A stretch of 64,000 bases of DNA, taken from assembly GCF_900218035.1 (NCBI RefSeq), contig NZ_OBMR01000004.1:62001-126000 (forward strand). Reading direction: 5' to 3'. This stretch comes from Pseudobutyrivibrio ruminis DSM 9787 (GTDB taxonomy: Bacteria; Bacillota; Clostridia; Lachnospirales; Lachnospiraceae). Positions 44,754-53,762 of the stretch are shown here, one piece after another. Within the stretch, counting starts at the first letter, position 1. Every line of letters begins with the position of its first letter. The translations under genes and the position numbers were made by a program. The notes under the pieces were generated by a model that ran no database searches, was not told the DNA's origin, and saw only the letters and a list, made by a program, of their open reading frames with translations.

Positions 44754-46613
44754 CTATTCTTCCCAGTTTATACCCTCTACAGCGGTCTCATTCGTACCTG
44801 AAGATTCAAATAGGGCCTCAAACTCGCTTCGTCCTATCTTTTCTTTTTCTAATAATAGATTAGCACATTTATGTAGTATCTGTTCGTTTTCTCGCAAAAT
44901 TTTCACAGCTTTTTCATAACATTCATCAATGATGCGTTTAACTTCCTCATCGATAGCTTTAGCTGTTGCTTCTGAAAAGCCTTTTGTATGAGCCAAATCA
45001 CGGCCGATGAATACTTCTTCATCGTCATCACCGTAGTGAATCATACCTATATTTTTTGAGAATCCATACTTTGTTACCATGTTTCTTGCCATCTTTGTAG
45101 CCTGCTTGATGTCATTAGAGGCACCAGTGGTAACATCGTCAAATATAAGTTCTTCGGCAACACGTCCACCCAAAGAAACGATAATATCCTGGGTCATCTT
45201 GCCTTTTGTATTAAAGATTTCGTCATTTTCATTTATAGGCATTGTATAGCCTGCTGCACTTGCACCTGTAGGAATGATTGACACTGAATATACAGGCCCT
45301 ACATCTGGAAGTACATGGAAAAGAATTGCATGTCCAGCCTCGTGGTATGCTGTAATCTTCTTTTCTTTATCCGAAACAATCTTGCTCTTCTTTTCTTTAC
45401 CAATTCCAACCTTTACGAAAGATCTTTTGATGTCTTCCTGAAGGATGTACTGTCTTTTTTCACCTGCTGCAAGAATAGCTGCTTCGTTGAGAAGATTCTC
45501 TAAATCTGCTCCTGTGAAACCAACTGTCGCCTGAGCAACCTGTTTCAAATCTACATCCTCTGCCAACGCCTTGTTGCTAGCGTGTACCTTGAGGATTTCC
45601 TCGCGGCCCTTTACATCAGGACTGCCAACATAAACCTTTCTATCAAAACGTCCTGGACGCATAATAGCCTGGTCTAAAATATCTACACGGTTTGTAGCCG
45701 CCATAACAATGATGCCTTCGTTAACACCAAAACCATCCATCTCTACAAGGAGCTGATTCAGTGTCTGCTCGCGCTCATCGTGGCCGCCGCCCATACCTGT
45801 ACCACGGCGTCTAGCTACCGCATCAATCTCGTCAATAAAAACGATACATGGTGCATTCTGCTTTGCTTCCTGGAACAAATCACGGACACGGGAAGCACCA
45901 ACACCAACAAACATCTCAACAAAATCCGAACCAGAGATTGAGAAGAATGGTACTCCTGCCTCTCCAGCGATAGCCTTTGCAAGGAGTGTCTTACCTGTTC
46001 CTGGAGGGCCTACTAAGATAACGCCCTTAGGGATTCTAGCGCCGATTTTTGTATATTTAGCAGGATCTTTTAAGAAATCAACAAGCTCTTCAACTTCTTC
46101 TTTTTCTTCTTTTAATCCAGCTACATTATCGAAAGTAGTGTGGATATCTTCTTTGTTTGTAAGCTTAGCTCTGCTTTTGCCAAAATTCATCATTTTAGCA
46201 TTGGCACCGCCACCACCAGCGCCCTGCGCATTCATCATAATCATAAAGAGAATGAATACCGCACCTAAGACAATGAGCATTGGTAACAATTCAGAAATCC
46301 AGCTGTCATGTGGAATATCTGAAACAGTATAAGCAACCTTTGCTTCTTTTAATTCATCCTGAATCTCATTAACATCCGAAACATAAAGAGTAGCCTCTGT
46401 GCCATCAGTAAGAGTAATTTCTGCTGAGCCAGTTGGTACCTCTTCATTCTGAGTAATATTGACTGATTTTACCTCATCTCTTGCCAAGGCCTTGTCAAAT
46501 TCTCTTCGGGTGTATGTGGTAGTTGATTTACCCATGCTTGTGTAAAGAATAGCTAACACAACAAAAACAAACAAAGCATAGATAATCATTCCTGAAGCTC
46601 TGTTTTTCTTCAA
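44754..46613 (-). CDS. ftsH: ATP-dependent zinc metalloprotease FtsH
   Basis: 619-aa membrane-anchored AAA+ protease. Two membrane helices (about 9-25 and 110-127) flank an extracytoplasmic domain. The AAA module has Walker A GPPGTGKT (202-209), Walker [10 protein letters not shown] and the second region of homology up to RPGRFDR. The zinc site is HEAGH (424-428). The start codon is TTG at 46613; AGGAGG (46619-46624) lies right upstream and overlaps the hpt stop, tying the two genes. It is last in the rqcP-divIC-tilS-hpt-ftsH cluster. Confidence 0.97.
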   Translation of the reverse strand: MKKNRASGMIIYALFVFVVLAILYTSMGKSTTTYTRREFDKALARDEVKSVNITQNEEVPTGSAEITLTDGTEATLYVSDVNEIQDELKEAKVAYTVSDIPHDSWISELLPMLIVLGAVFILFMIMMNAQGAGGGGANAKMMNFGKSRAKLTNKEDIHTTFDNVAGLKEEKEEVEELVDFLKDPAKYTKIGARIPKGVILVGPPGTGKTLLAKAIAGEAGVPFFSISGSDFVEMFVGVGASRVRDLFQEAKQNAPCIVFIDEIDAVARRRGTGMGGGHDEREQTLNQLLVEMDGFGVNEGIIVMAATNRVDILDQAIMRPGRFDRKVYVGSPDVKGREEILKVHASNKALAEDVDLKQVAQATVGFTGADLENLLNEAAILAAGEKRQYILQEDIKRSFVKVGIGKEKKSKIVSDKEKKITAYHEAGHAILFHVLPDVGPVYSVSIIPTGASAAGYTMPINENDEIFNTKGKMTQDIIVSLGGRVAEELIFDDVTTGASNDIKQATKMARNMVTKYGFSKNIGMIHYGDDDEEVFIGRDLAHTKGFSEATAKAIDEEVKRIIDECYEKAVKILRENEQILHKCANLLLEKEKIGRSEFEALFESSGTNETAVEGINWEE

Positions 46614-46622
46614 ATCCGCCTC

Positions 46623-47147
46623 CTAGTCTAGCTCTACAACGCCAATGTATGGAAGGTTACGATACTTCTGGTCGTAATCAAGACCGTAACCAACTACGAA
46701 CTGATCTGGAATAGTAAATCCAGTGTAATCAACATGCACATCTACCTCTCGACGATCTGGCTTATCAAGCATTGTAACCATGCGAACTGACTTAGCTCCA
46801 CGATCTTTGAAAAGCTGACCAAGGTAGTTTAATGTGTTTCCACTATCGATGATATCTTCAACGATGATAACGTTCTGGCCTGTTGGATCTAAATCCAAAT
46901 CCTTTTTAATCTTAACTACGCCAGAAGAAACTGTGCCACTACCGTAGCTTGATGTAGCCATAAAATCGATAATTACTGGAACTGTGATTCTTTTTGCCAA
47001 CTCACAAGCAAAGAATGCTGCGCCCTTTAAGATGCAAACGAGAAATACTGATTCTCCTTCGTAATCCTTGCTGATTTGTGCTCCTAATTCTGAAATACGT
47101 GCTGCCAATTCTTCTTCAGGCAAAAGAACTCTGATGTTCTCACTCAT
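46623..47147 (-). CDS. hpt: Hypoxanthine phosphoribosyltransferase
   Basis: 174-aa purine salvage enzyme making IMP (and GMP) from base and PRPP. The PRPP loop is VIIVEDIIDSGNTL. The flexible-loop and hood regions (FMATSSYGSGT; KPDRREVDVHVDYTGF) are typical. GGAGG precedes the ATG and only four bases separate it from tilS. The tilS-hpt-ftsH order is widely conserved in Firmicutes. Confidence 0.97.
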   Translation of the reverse strand: MSENIRVLLPEEELAARISELGAQISKDYEGESVFLVCILKGAAFFACELAKRITVPVIIDFMATSSYGSGTVSSGVVKIKKDLDLDPTGQNVIIVEDIIDSGNTLNYLGQLFKDRGAKSVRMVTMLDKPDRREVDVHVDYTGFTIPDQFVVGYGLDYDQKYRNLPYIGVVELD

Positions 47148-47151
47148 TTTA

Positions 47152-48510
47152 CTATTCCTCCGTATAACTAATCTCTAATACTCGAGTGGTATTTTTTGAA
47201 ATTTTGTAATACTCGCTGACTCGGTGACCGACCACCCACATTACATGATTTCCATCACATACAAGTGGCACCTCATCTCTTAAATGTCGTGGAATTTTTT
47301 CATCTACAAAATAATCCTGTATAGATTTGCGATTTCCATCTGAATCGATGCATAGATAGTCACCCTCTGCACGGGTTCTTATTACAATATTAGCCCCTAT
47401 TCTATCACAATCAAACCATTTCGTATAGGTTTCGGTAGGGTATTTCATGCCCTCTTCGTAATCAAATTCACGATAGTTAAAAGTAGGATTAATCTGTTTT
47501 TGATTATCCTCATTCGCTGTATCAATTACGTATATTTCTTCATAGGATATGATAAGAGTCTTTTTGTATGGAAGCTGGATTTGACGCTCTCCATCTTCGT
47601 TTAATAGGTCCAGGATAGAATCCACATGGACAGCAGCCACATCCTTCTGATATGGCATATACTTGCTTAAATAATCCTTTATTGCCTGGCTGGCGATTAC
47701 ACGTGGTGCAGTTGCAATAGTTCTTTTTCTAAGCTTATCGTCCTCAAGCTTAGCCATCTGAAGCAATCCGTTTGACTCCAGGCTGATATAATCCGCGATT
47801 TCAGATAGTCGCGCTGTCATATCTGAAATGTGCTCCAGGGCTCTATCATTTATTTTGGCTAATTCAGGCATGATGTTGTGTCTGATTCGATTGCGGTCGT
47901 AATCAGTTTCGGCATTTGTCCCATCAATGCAGTATGCCACTTCATTTTCATTGAGGAGTTCTAAAATATCCTTCTTGGGAACTGCAAGCAGTGGACGGAT
48001 GATTTTATCACGCTTTGGTGCGATTCCGCAGACTCCATCCAGTCCTGTGCCTCGTGCCATGTGAAAGAGCACAGTTTCAGCATTGTCATCAGCATTATGG
48101 GCCACAGCAATCTTTGCTGGTATCCCTTGCTCCTCAAAAGCTGCTGCAGCTTCCTCAAAAGCGTCGTATCGGGCAATTCTAGCCTCTTCCTCAATGGAAC
48201 GGCCTGATGACTTCGCAAGCGCAGGAATATCGATTCTAAGGGCATTTAAAGGAACATTAAATTCCTTGCATAAGCTTTCCACATATTCCTGATCCTCATC
48301 TGCATCCTTGCCTCTAATCATATGATTTATATGAACTGCTGATATAGTCAGATTGTATTCTTCTTTAAGTGCCAACAGTACAAAAAAAAGGCACACAGAG
48401 TCAGGTCCACCTGATAGACCTAGGACGACTCCATCGCCTTTGTTTAGCATATTATATTTTTCAATATATTCTTTAATCTTCTTTTTCTTTAAAAATAATC
48501 CAATTGTCAT
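47152..48510 (-). CDS. tilS: tRNA(Ile)-lysidine synthase
   Basis: 452-aa ATP-dependent enzyme that puts lysidine at C34 of tRNA-Ile(CAU), allowing AUA decoding. The PP-loop motif is LGLSGGPDSVCLF near residue 32, with DADEDQEYVESL and the HNADDNAETVLFH helix. C-terminal TilS-specific domains follow. The ATG at 48510 overlaps the divIC-like gene by 38 bases and has only a weak binding site, so a start about 15 codons later, at a non-ATG codon, cannot be excluded. Confidence 0.94.
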   Translation of the reverse strand: MTIGLFLKKKKIKEYIEKYNMLNKGDGVVLGLSGGPDSVCLFFVLLALKEEYNLTISAVHINHMIRGKDADEDQEYVESLCKEFNVPLNALRIDIPALAKSSGRSIEEEARIARYDAFEEAAAAFEEQGIPAKIAVAHNADDNAETVLFHMARGTGLDGVCGIAPKRDKIIRPLLAVPKKDILELLNENEVAYCIDGTNAETDYDRNRIRHNIMPELAKINDRALEHISDMTARLSEIADYISLESNGLLQMAKLEDDKLRKRTIATAPRVIASQAIKDYLSKYMPYQKDVAAVHVDSILDLLNEDGERQIQLPYKKTLIISYEEIYVIDTANEDNQKQINPTFNYREFDYEEGMKYPTETYTKWFDCDRIGANIVIRTRAEGDYLCIDSDGNRKSIQDYFVDEKIPRHLRDEVPLVCDGNHVMWVVGHRVSEYYKISKNTTRVLEISYTEE

Positions 48511-48781
48511 GTGTCAATCCAAGTTTCTGTGATGCTTCACTTTCTATATATTCGTCAGTACCAACGTATTCCTCGTATTCCTTTAACTGCTCACTTTTTT
48601 CGTTTGCTTCATCTACTTGGCTTTGGAGAGATTCCTCCTGCTTCTTTAAGTCCTGATTTTTATCGTATAAACGAACCATCTGGACAGTCATAACGCAAAT
48701 CATGAACAGCATGATAACTGCAACATATATTCTACCTGTTGAGGTTTTCTTTCGTCTTTTAACTCTTCTAGGTCTTGCCAT
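48473..48781 (-). CDS. divIC: DivIC/FtsL-type septum protein
   Basis: 102-aa bitopic division protein. A very basic N-terminus (ARPRRVKRRKKT) is followed by one membrane helix (about 18-36) and an extracellular coiled coil (DKNQDLKKQEESLQ...), the DivIC/FtsB layout. The start at 48781 has GAGG six bases upstream. It sits between rqcP and tilS. In spore formers this neighbourhood also has yabP, yabQ and spoIIE; none is here. Confidence 0.88.
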   Translation of the reverse strand: MARPRRVKRRKKTSTGRIYVAVIMLFMICVMTVQMVRLYDKNQDLKKQEESLQSQVDEANEKSEQLKEYEEYVGTDEYIESEASQKLGLTHDNWIIFKEKED

Positions 48782-48802
48782 CAAATACCTCGATAACTGA
48801 TA

Positions 48803-49042
48803 TTAAATATACTTAAATAAGTCTGCTGCCGCATCCTTTTTTGTGGTGTCCTGAATATCTAAAACTTCCACTTTAACATTTTTGTTTCCAAATGCTATTT
48901 CTATTATATCACCAATTTTAACATCGGTGGACGCTTTCGCAATTTTTCCATTGATTTGAACTCTACCGCTGTCACATGCTTCATTGGCAACAGTGCGACG
49001 CTTTATAAGTCTACTAACTTTTAAATATTTATCAAGTCTCAT
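48803..49042 (-). CDS. rqcP: S4-domain RNA-binding protein RqcP
   Basis: 79-aa protein consisting of one S4 domain (MRLDKYLKVSRLIKRRTVAN, then GRVQINGKIAK). It is the YabO/RqcP group, which in B. subtilis helps RqcH add alanine tails to stalled peptides; the older heat-shock Hsp15 name covers relatives. GAGGTG precedes the ATG. It is preceded by the HU gene and its terminator, and followed 18 bases later by divIC. Confidence 0.9.
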   Translation of the reverse strand: MRLDKYLKVSRLIKRRTVANEACDSGRVQINGKIAKASTDVKIGDIIEIAFGNKNVKVEVLDIQDTTKKDAAADLFKYI

Positions 49043-49063
49043 TACATCACCTCATTAAAAAAT

Positions 49064-49086
49064 AGGGCCCGGCATAACCGAACCCT
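49064..49086 (-). terminator. Terminator of the HU gene
   Basis: AGGG (49064-49067) with CCCT (49083-49086), and CGG with CCG inside, then TATTTTTT on the minus strand. The stem is imperfect but the tail is good. Confidence 0.7.
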
Positions 49087-49116
49087 AACCATCATCTAAA
49101 TAAAATATACATTCAA

Positions 49117-49389
49117 TTAGTTGATAGAATCCTTAAGAGCCTTACCAGCCTTAAACTTAGGAGCCTTAGATGCAGGAATCTTCATCTCTGCGCCTGTCTG
49201 TGGGTTTCTACCTGTACGAGCTGCTCTCTGAGATACTTCGAATGTACCAAAGCCTACAAGCTGAATCTTCTCCCCCTTCTTAAGCTCTTCAGCAACAACC
49301 TCTGTAAAAGCCTTTACAGAAGCCTCAGCGTCCTTCTTAGAAATGTTAGCCTTGCTAGCGATAGCTGCTACTAATTCTGTCTTGTTCAT
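49117..49389 (-). CDS. DNA-binding protein HU
   Basis: 90-aa nucleoid protein, a homodimer that bends DNA. The sequence is textbook: MNKTELVAAIASKANISKKD, then the beta-arm RTGRNPQTGAEMKIPASKAPKFKAG. GGAGG precedes the ATG. It is transcribed from its own consensus-like promoter (49456-49484) with a leader containing a GGGC/GCCC hairpin at 49426-49439. Confidence 0.98.
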   Translation of the reverse strand: MNKTELVAAIASKANISKKDAEASVKAFTEVVAEELKKGEKIQLVGFGTFEVSQRAARTGRNPQTGAEMKIPASKAPKFKAGKALKDSIN

Positions 49390-49455
49390 TACTATTCCTC
49401 CTCGAGAATTTGTATTGTATTATAGCGGGCTTCAGCGCCCTTAACTACAATATCC

Positions 49456-49484
49456 TTTATAATTCTTTTGCTTTACGCTGTCAA
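49456..49484 (-). promoter_or_regulatory. HU promoter
   Basis: TTGACA (49479-49484), 17 bases, TATAAA (49456-49461) on the minus strand. The leader is about 60 bases. Confidence 0.85.
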
Positions 49485-49617
49485 CAATAAAACCCCAAAA
49501 ATCCCCATTTTATAAGGTTTTTATGGATTATTACAAATTTTTTGCACATTTTTTAAACATTATTACTATTTACAAATCCTTGCATTTTAGAAAAGTTCAC
49601 TTTTTTTTCACATATAG

Positions 49618-50862
49618 CTAATTTCCAAGCTTGCTTATAAGATCCGAAATAGTCGATAAATAGTCCACTTCGTAGTCGTAATCGTCTGATTTTTCCTTTG
49701 TTTCATTTCCATTTTCTGTAGATGATTCTTGACTATTTTCCTCTTCTGTGGACTCATTTTCCTGGACAACTTGTGAATCAGTGGTGCCTGATTCTGATTC
49801 CGTTTCTGCTTCCGTTTCTGATTCCATTTCAAGTGTAATTGTAGCTGTTTCGGAATTAACTACTAAAGTCTTGTTCCAAGCGGTGTATCCATCACACTGA
49901 ACCACAAGTTTGTGGTTGCCATATTGAACATACTGTGGTTCTGCAGGATCTATCATTTGGCCATCTATGTATACATAGGTATCCGCAACTGTAACAATAA
50001 ACGTAATCAAGCAGAAGGATGGGCCTTCGCCTTTCAAATCGTCCAAATTAACCTGCGTAGTTTCATTCCTGCTGACTGTGTATTCAGCACTACCTCCCCA
50101 GCCATTATTTGCAACTGTAATCTTGTATGTTCCTTCTGGTACCTCAATAATCTGATCTCCATTTACCATCGAAACTATCTTGTTGCCTATGAATATAAGA
50201 CTATCGTCAAATAAGCTTGTATTTGTAAGATATATGTATCCGTGACCTGTTGTTACTGCAATAGATATAACCTGCTTGTCCTGGCCAATAACTGTGATTA
50301 CATCATCTTCACTGATACTGGATAATAAAATCTTTTCAGTATCTGAATAGACCTTGGTTTTATCAGTAATCTTGTAATTAGTTCCATCGATAGTTATAAG
50401 ATTTTTACCTGCATCAAGACTGTATTTAGATATATCCTCATATGCCCAAACATCATCTGATTTTTGTACCGATGAAAGAGCTCCAGACGCTGGTAACAAA
50501 TCTCCAATCGTAACAACTGTGCCAGCTGTAAAGTTTGCCCACAATGTATTGCCCCCGAATTTATCAAGGAATTTTGTGGTCATATTATAATTGTAGCGCA
50601 GTTGCTTGTCCTCTTCTAAAGAATAGAGTGCGATGGTTTCTTCCATCATATCTATACTTTCTACGATATACAGTCCCTGTGGCTCTTCCTCCACAAGTGC
50701 TGTATCCTCCTCCACAGTCTCCTCCTGCTTTTTCAAGGCAGAGCCTGTGTGTTGAGTAACCGTAGCAGTATTAGGGTGACTTCCGCACCCCTCAAGCAAA
50801 GCTGCGCTCATGCATAATATCAATGTTAAGTTAATTAGTTTTTTTACAAAAATCCCATTCAT
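49618..50862 (-). CDS. PEGA-domain lipoprotein
   Basis: 414-aa surface lipoprotein. The signal peptide ends in a lipobox LEGC (Cys26). A long beta-rich domain follows (IVESIDMMEETIALYSLEEDK..., IVSMVNGDQIIEVPEG). Two PEGA-like repeats are seen: VPEGTYKITVANNGW at about 240-265 and YVQYGNHKLVVQCDGYTAWNK at about 310-340. The C-terminal 75 residues are a Glu/Ser/Thr-rich acidic region ending in a short hydrophobic helix (YLSTISDLISKLG). It may be a cell-wall or polysaccharide-contacting protein. Its ATG lies five bases after the cca stop. Confidence 0.85.
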   Translation of the reverse strand: MNGIFVKKLINLTLILCMSAALLEGCGSHPNTATVTQHTGSALKKQEETVEEDTALVEEEPQGLYIVESIDMMEETIALYSLEEDKQLRYNYNMTTKFLDKFGGNTLWANFTAGTVVTIGDLLPASGALSSVQKSDDVWAYEDISKYSLDAGKNLITIDGTNYKITDKTKVYSDTEKILLSSISEDDVITVIGQDKQVISIAVTTGHGYIYLTNTSLFDDSLIFIGNKIVSMVNGDQIIEVPEGTYKITVANNGWGGSAEYTVSRNETTQVNLDDLKGEGPSFCLITFIVTVADTYVYIDGQMIDPAEPQYVQYGNHKLVVQCDGYTAWNKTLVVNSETATITLEMESETEAETESESGTTDSQVVQENESTEEENSQESSTENGNETKEKSDDYDYEVDYLSTISDLISKLGN

Positions 50863-50866
50863 ACGA

Positions 50867-52192
50867 TTATTGTAGCATATCTTTTACACGATTTAACAGA
50901 TATTCTCTATCGTTCAAATCTGGTTGGTCCACAACTTCGTCGAAAACTGTTTTCAGAATCTGGCCTATTTTTTGACCCTGAGGCACGCCCATTCCGATTA
51001 AATCCTTACCATTTATCTTTAAATCCTTTATAGATAAGCAGTCCTCCTGCTCTAGGATTTGACGATACATAGCTTCGATTGAATCAATATATGCAAGCTT
51101 CTCATCACGACAGTACATGCTCTGTGCCATGGTATCTGCTCTTTTAACAGCTAGTAAATCTTCAAAGTTATCCTTACCAACTCTGATTATTAGCCTACGA
51201 ATATTTCTAGGTGTAACCTCTGGTCTATCGTCATGATTTTTAATCAGATTGCAAACTGCATCAGTAGTTTCGTTGTCAAACTTCAAACGACGTAATATAG
51301 CTTTAGCCATCTTAGCCCCTTCTACCTGATGCATTTTGAAATGGTTTTGGCCTTCAGCATCAATTGTCTTGCAAGCTGGTTTTGCCACATCATGAAGAAG
51401 CATTGTAAGTCTGAGCACCTTATCTGCCTTTACATTGTTTAAAGCAACAATTGTATGCTCTCCCACTGTATACATGTGGTGTTTGTTTACCTGGTCGCAA
51501 GCCATCATATCATTGAACTCAGGGAAGAATACATCTGTAAGACCTGTCTCATAAACATTTCTTATCCTCTCAGGATGATCTGAAGTGATTAGTTTTACAA
51601 GCTCTACCTGGATTCTCTCGGCACTAATTCTATCCAAGGTTGGTGCCAAGGTCTTGATTGCCTCATACGTAGCTGGCTCTATTTCAAAACCAAGCTGTGC
51701 TGAAAATCTAAGGGCGCGAAGCATACGAAGAGCATCCTCTGTAAAACGCTCTGTAGGATTACCTACAGCCTTGATGATGCCATTCTCTAAATCCTGCTCT
51801 CCACCAAACAAATCCACCAATCCTCTGGTGTCGTTGTAGGCCATAGCGTTGATAGTAAAATCGCGACGCTTAAGATCCTCCTCAAGAGAAGCTGTGAATG
51901 TAACTTCCTTAGGATGACGGCCGTCCTCGTATTTGCCATCTACTCTGTAGGTGGTGACCTCGTATCCTTCACCATGAAGCAATACAGTCACAGTACCATG
52001 CTCAATGCCTGTATCAAATGTGCGCTCGAACAAAGCCTTCACCTGCTCTGGCAAGGCCGATGTGGTAATATCCCAATCGTGAGGAATTTTCCCTAGAATG
52101 CAGTCACGGACACAGCCGCCTACTGCATAGGCTTCGTGTCCGTTAGATTCTAAAATATTTATTATTTTTGAAACGTCTGCTGGTAAATTCAT
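50867..52192 (-). CDS. cca: CCA tRNA nucleotidyltransferase
   Basis: 441-aa enzyme that adds or repairs the 3'-CCA end of tRNA. The nucleotidyltransferase head has YAVGGCVRDCILG and DWDITTSA; the metal-binding Asp residues are in this last motif. The basic RRDFTINAMAYN and the neck region DPLRLLRALRF-like (DALRMLRALRF) follow. An HD domain (LLHDVAKP with HDDRPEV) is fused at about 250-370, as in many Gram-positives. It is two bases after proS. Confidence 0.94.
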   Translation of the reverse strand: MNLPADVSKIINILESNGHEAYAVGGCVRDCILGKIPHDWDITTSALPEQVKALFERTFDTGIEHGTVTVLLHGEGYEVTTYRVDGKYEDGRHPKEVTFTASLEEDLKRRDFTINAMAYNDTRGLVDLFGGEQDLENGIIKAVGNPTERFTEDALRMLRALRFSAQLGFEIEPATYEAIKTLAPTLDRISAERIQVELVKLITSDHPERIRNVYETGLTDVFFPEFNDMMACDQVNKHHMYTVGEHTIVALNNVKADKVLRLTMLLHDVAKPACKTIDAEGQNHFKMHQVEGAKMAKAILRRLKFDNETTDAVCNLIKNHDDRPEVTPRNIRRLIIRVGKDNFEDLLAVKRADTMAQSMYCRDEKLAYIDSIEAMYRQILEQEDCLSIKDLKINGKDLIGMGVPQGQKIGQILKTVFDEVVDQPDLNDREYLLNRVKDMLQ

Positions 52193-52193
52193 A

Positions 52194-53633
52194 TTAATAA
52201 GCTTTACCCCAATATACTAATTTCTTAGCTGGCTTGCCGCAGCATGCGCATACATCAGAAATGTGCTCCTGATCATTAAATGGCATACAACGTGAAGTTA
52301 CAGCTAAATCTTCTTTTATCTTATTCTCGCACTCAACATCGCCGCACCACATTGCACGAATGAAGCCTGGCTTGTTGTTAGCGATTTCTGTGAACTCTGC
52401 ATAGTTGTGAGCATCCCAGATATGGCTATCACGGTGAGCCTTTGCACGCTCGAACATATCCTTCTGGATAGTCTCAAGAAGCTCTGCCACCTTTGCCTCT
52501 ACCTGATCAAGTGGGCATTCAATCTTTTCACGTGTATCACGGCGAACAAGCACGCACTTGCCTGCCTCGATATCCTTTGGTCCAAGCTCTACACGGACAG
52601 GGATACCACGCATCTCTGCCTCAGAGAACTTCCAACCTGGTGACTTATCTGAATCATCAAGCTTAGCACGCATTGTCTTACCAAGGCGCTCGCATACCTC
52701 TCCTGCCTTTTCAAGTACGCCTTCCTTCTTCTGCTGAATAGGAATAACAACTACCTGTGTAGGTGCGATACGTGGTGGAAGTACAAGACCTGAATCATCA
52801 CCGTGTACCATAATGATAGCACCAATAAGACGAGTAGTCATGCCCCATGATGTCTGGTGAACATACTGAAGCTGATTATTTTTATCTGTGTACTGAATGC
52901 CGAAAGGCTTAGAGAAGTTCTGGCCAAAGTTGTGTGATGTACCAGACTGTAAAGCCTTACCATCGTGCATAAGAGCCTCGATTGTGTATGTAGCCTCAGC
53001 ACCTGCAAATTTTTCTTTATCTGTCTTCTGTCCGCGAACTACTGGCATAGCAAGTACTTCCTCGCAGAAATCAGCATAGAGGTTAAGCATCTGAACTGTA
53101 CGCTCCTCAGCCTCCTCAGCTGTTGCATGAGCTGTATGGCCTTCCTGCCATAAAAACTCACGTGAACGAAGGAATGGACGTGTCTCCTTTTCCCAACGAA
53201 CTACAGAGCACCACTGGTTATATACCTTTGGTAAATCTCTGTGAGAGTGAATAATATCTTTATAGAAATCACAGAAAAGAGTTTCTGAAGTCGGACGAAC
53301 GCAAAGACGCTCCTGAAGCGGGTTAAGACCACCATGTGTAACCCAAGCTACCTCTGGTGCAAATCCCTCAACATGATCCTTCTCTACCTGTAGAAGACTC
53401 TCTGGAATAAACATTGGCATATATACATTCTGTACGCCAGTTGCCTTGAATCTTCTGTCTAACTCGTGCTGGATATTTTCCCAAATAGCATACCCATCGG
53501 GCTTGATAATCATGCATCCCTTTACAGATGAGTATGCAATCAAATCTGCCTTAACAACAACATCGGTATACCATTGTGCGAAATCCTCTGACATAGAGGT
53601 AATCGCTTCTACCAGCTTTTTTTCCTGTGCCAT
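52194..53633 (-). CDS. proS: Prolyl-tRNA synthetase, short archaeal/eukaryotic type
   Basis: 479-aa class II synthetase. It belongs to the short form without the inserted editing domain. The class II motifs are visible (motif 2 [21 protein letters not shown]; motif 3 about [10 protein letters not shown] preceded by the [16 protein letters not shown] stretch). The C-terminal zinc-type [10 protein letters not shown] and terminal WGKAY follow. The start at 53633 has AAAGGAG upstream; the frame is open to 53738 without a site. There is no T-box in the short leader. Cells with this type often use a separate YbaK-like deacylase. Confidence 0.96.
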   Translation of the reverse strand: MAQEKKLVEAITSMSEDFAQWYTDVVVKADLIAYSSVKGCMIIKPDGYAIWENIQHELDRRFKATGVQNVYMPMFIPESLLQVEKDHVEGFAPEVAWVTHGGLNPLQERLCVRPTSETLFCDFYKDIIHSHRDLPKVYNQWCSVVRWEKETRPFLRSREFLWQEGHTAHATAEEAEERTVQMLNLYADFCEEVLAMPVVRGQKTDKEKFAGAEATYTIEALMHDGKALQSGTSHNFGQNFSKPFGIQYTDKNNQLQYVHQTSWGMTTRLIGAIIMVHGDDSGLVLPPRIAPTQVVVIPIQQKKEGVLEKAGEVCERLGKTMRAKLDDSDKSPGWKFSEAEMRGIPVRVELGPKDIEAGKCVLVRRDTREKIECPLDQVEAKVAELLETIQKDMFERAKAHRDSHIWDAHNYAEFTEIANNKPGFIRAMWCGDVECENKIKEDLAVTSRCMPFNDQEHISDVCACCGKPAKKLVYWGKAY

Positions 53634-53722
53634 TTCAATCTCCTTTGTAATAATTATTCGCATTTTACTATGAAAATGCCGTATTTGCCCGTTTATTTTA
53701 TAACATACCGCCACTAAAAACA

Positions 53723-53751
53723 AGCCCACCTCACACAAGGTGAGGCGGGCT
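53723..53751 (-). terminator. Terminator of the EAL-protein gene
   Basis: AGCCC (53723-53727) with GGGCT (53747-53751), a single A/C mismatch, then CCTCAC with GTGAGG around a five-base loop. A TTGTTTTTAG tail follows on the minus strand. It lies 12 bases past the stop at 53763. Confidence 0.9.
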
Positions 53752-53762
53752 ATCTATTATAT

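Noticed and set aside
53634-53722. Possible T-box leader before proS.
   Set aside because: The gap is under 100 bases and lacks the T-box sequence; only a small hairpin and an extended -10 (TGT-TATAAA) are visible.
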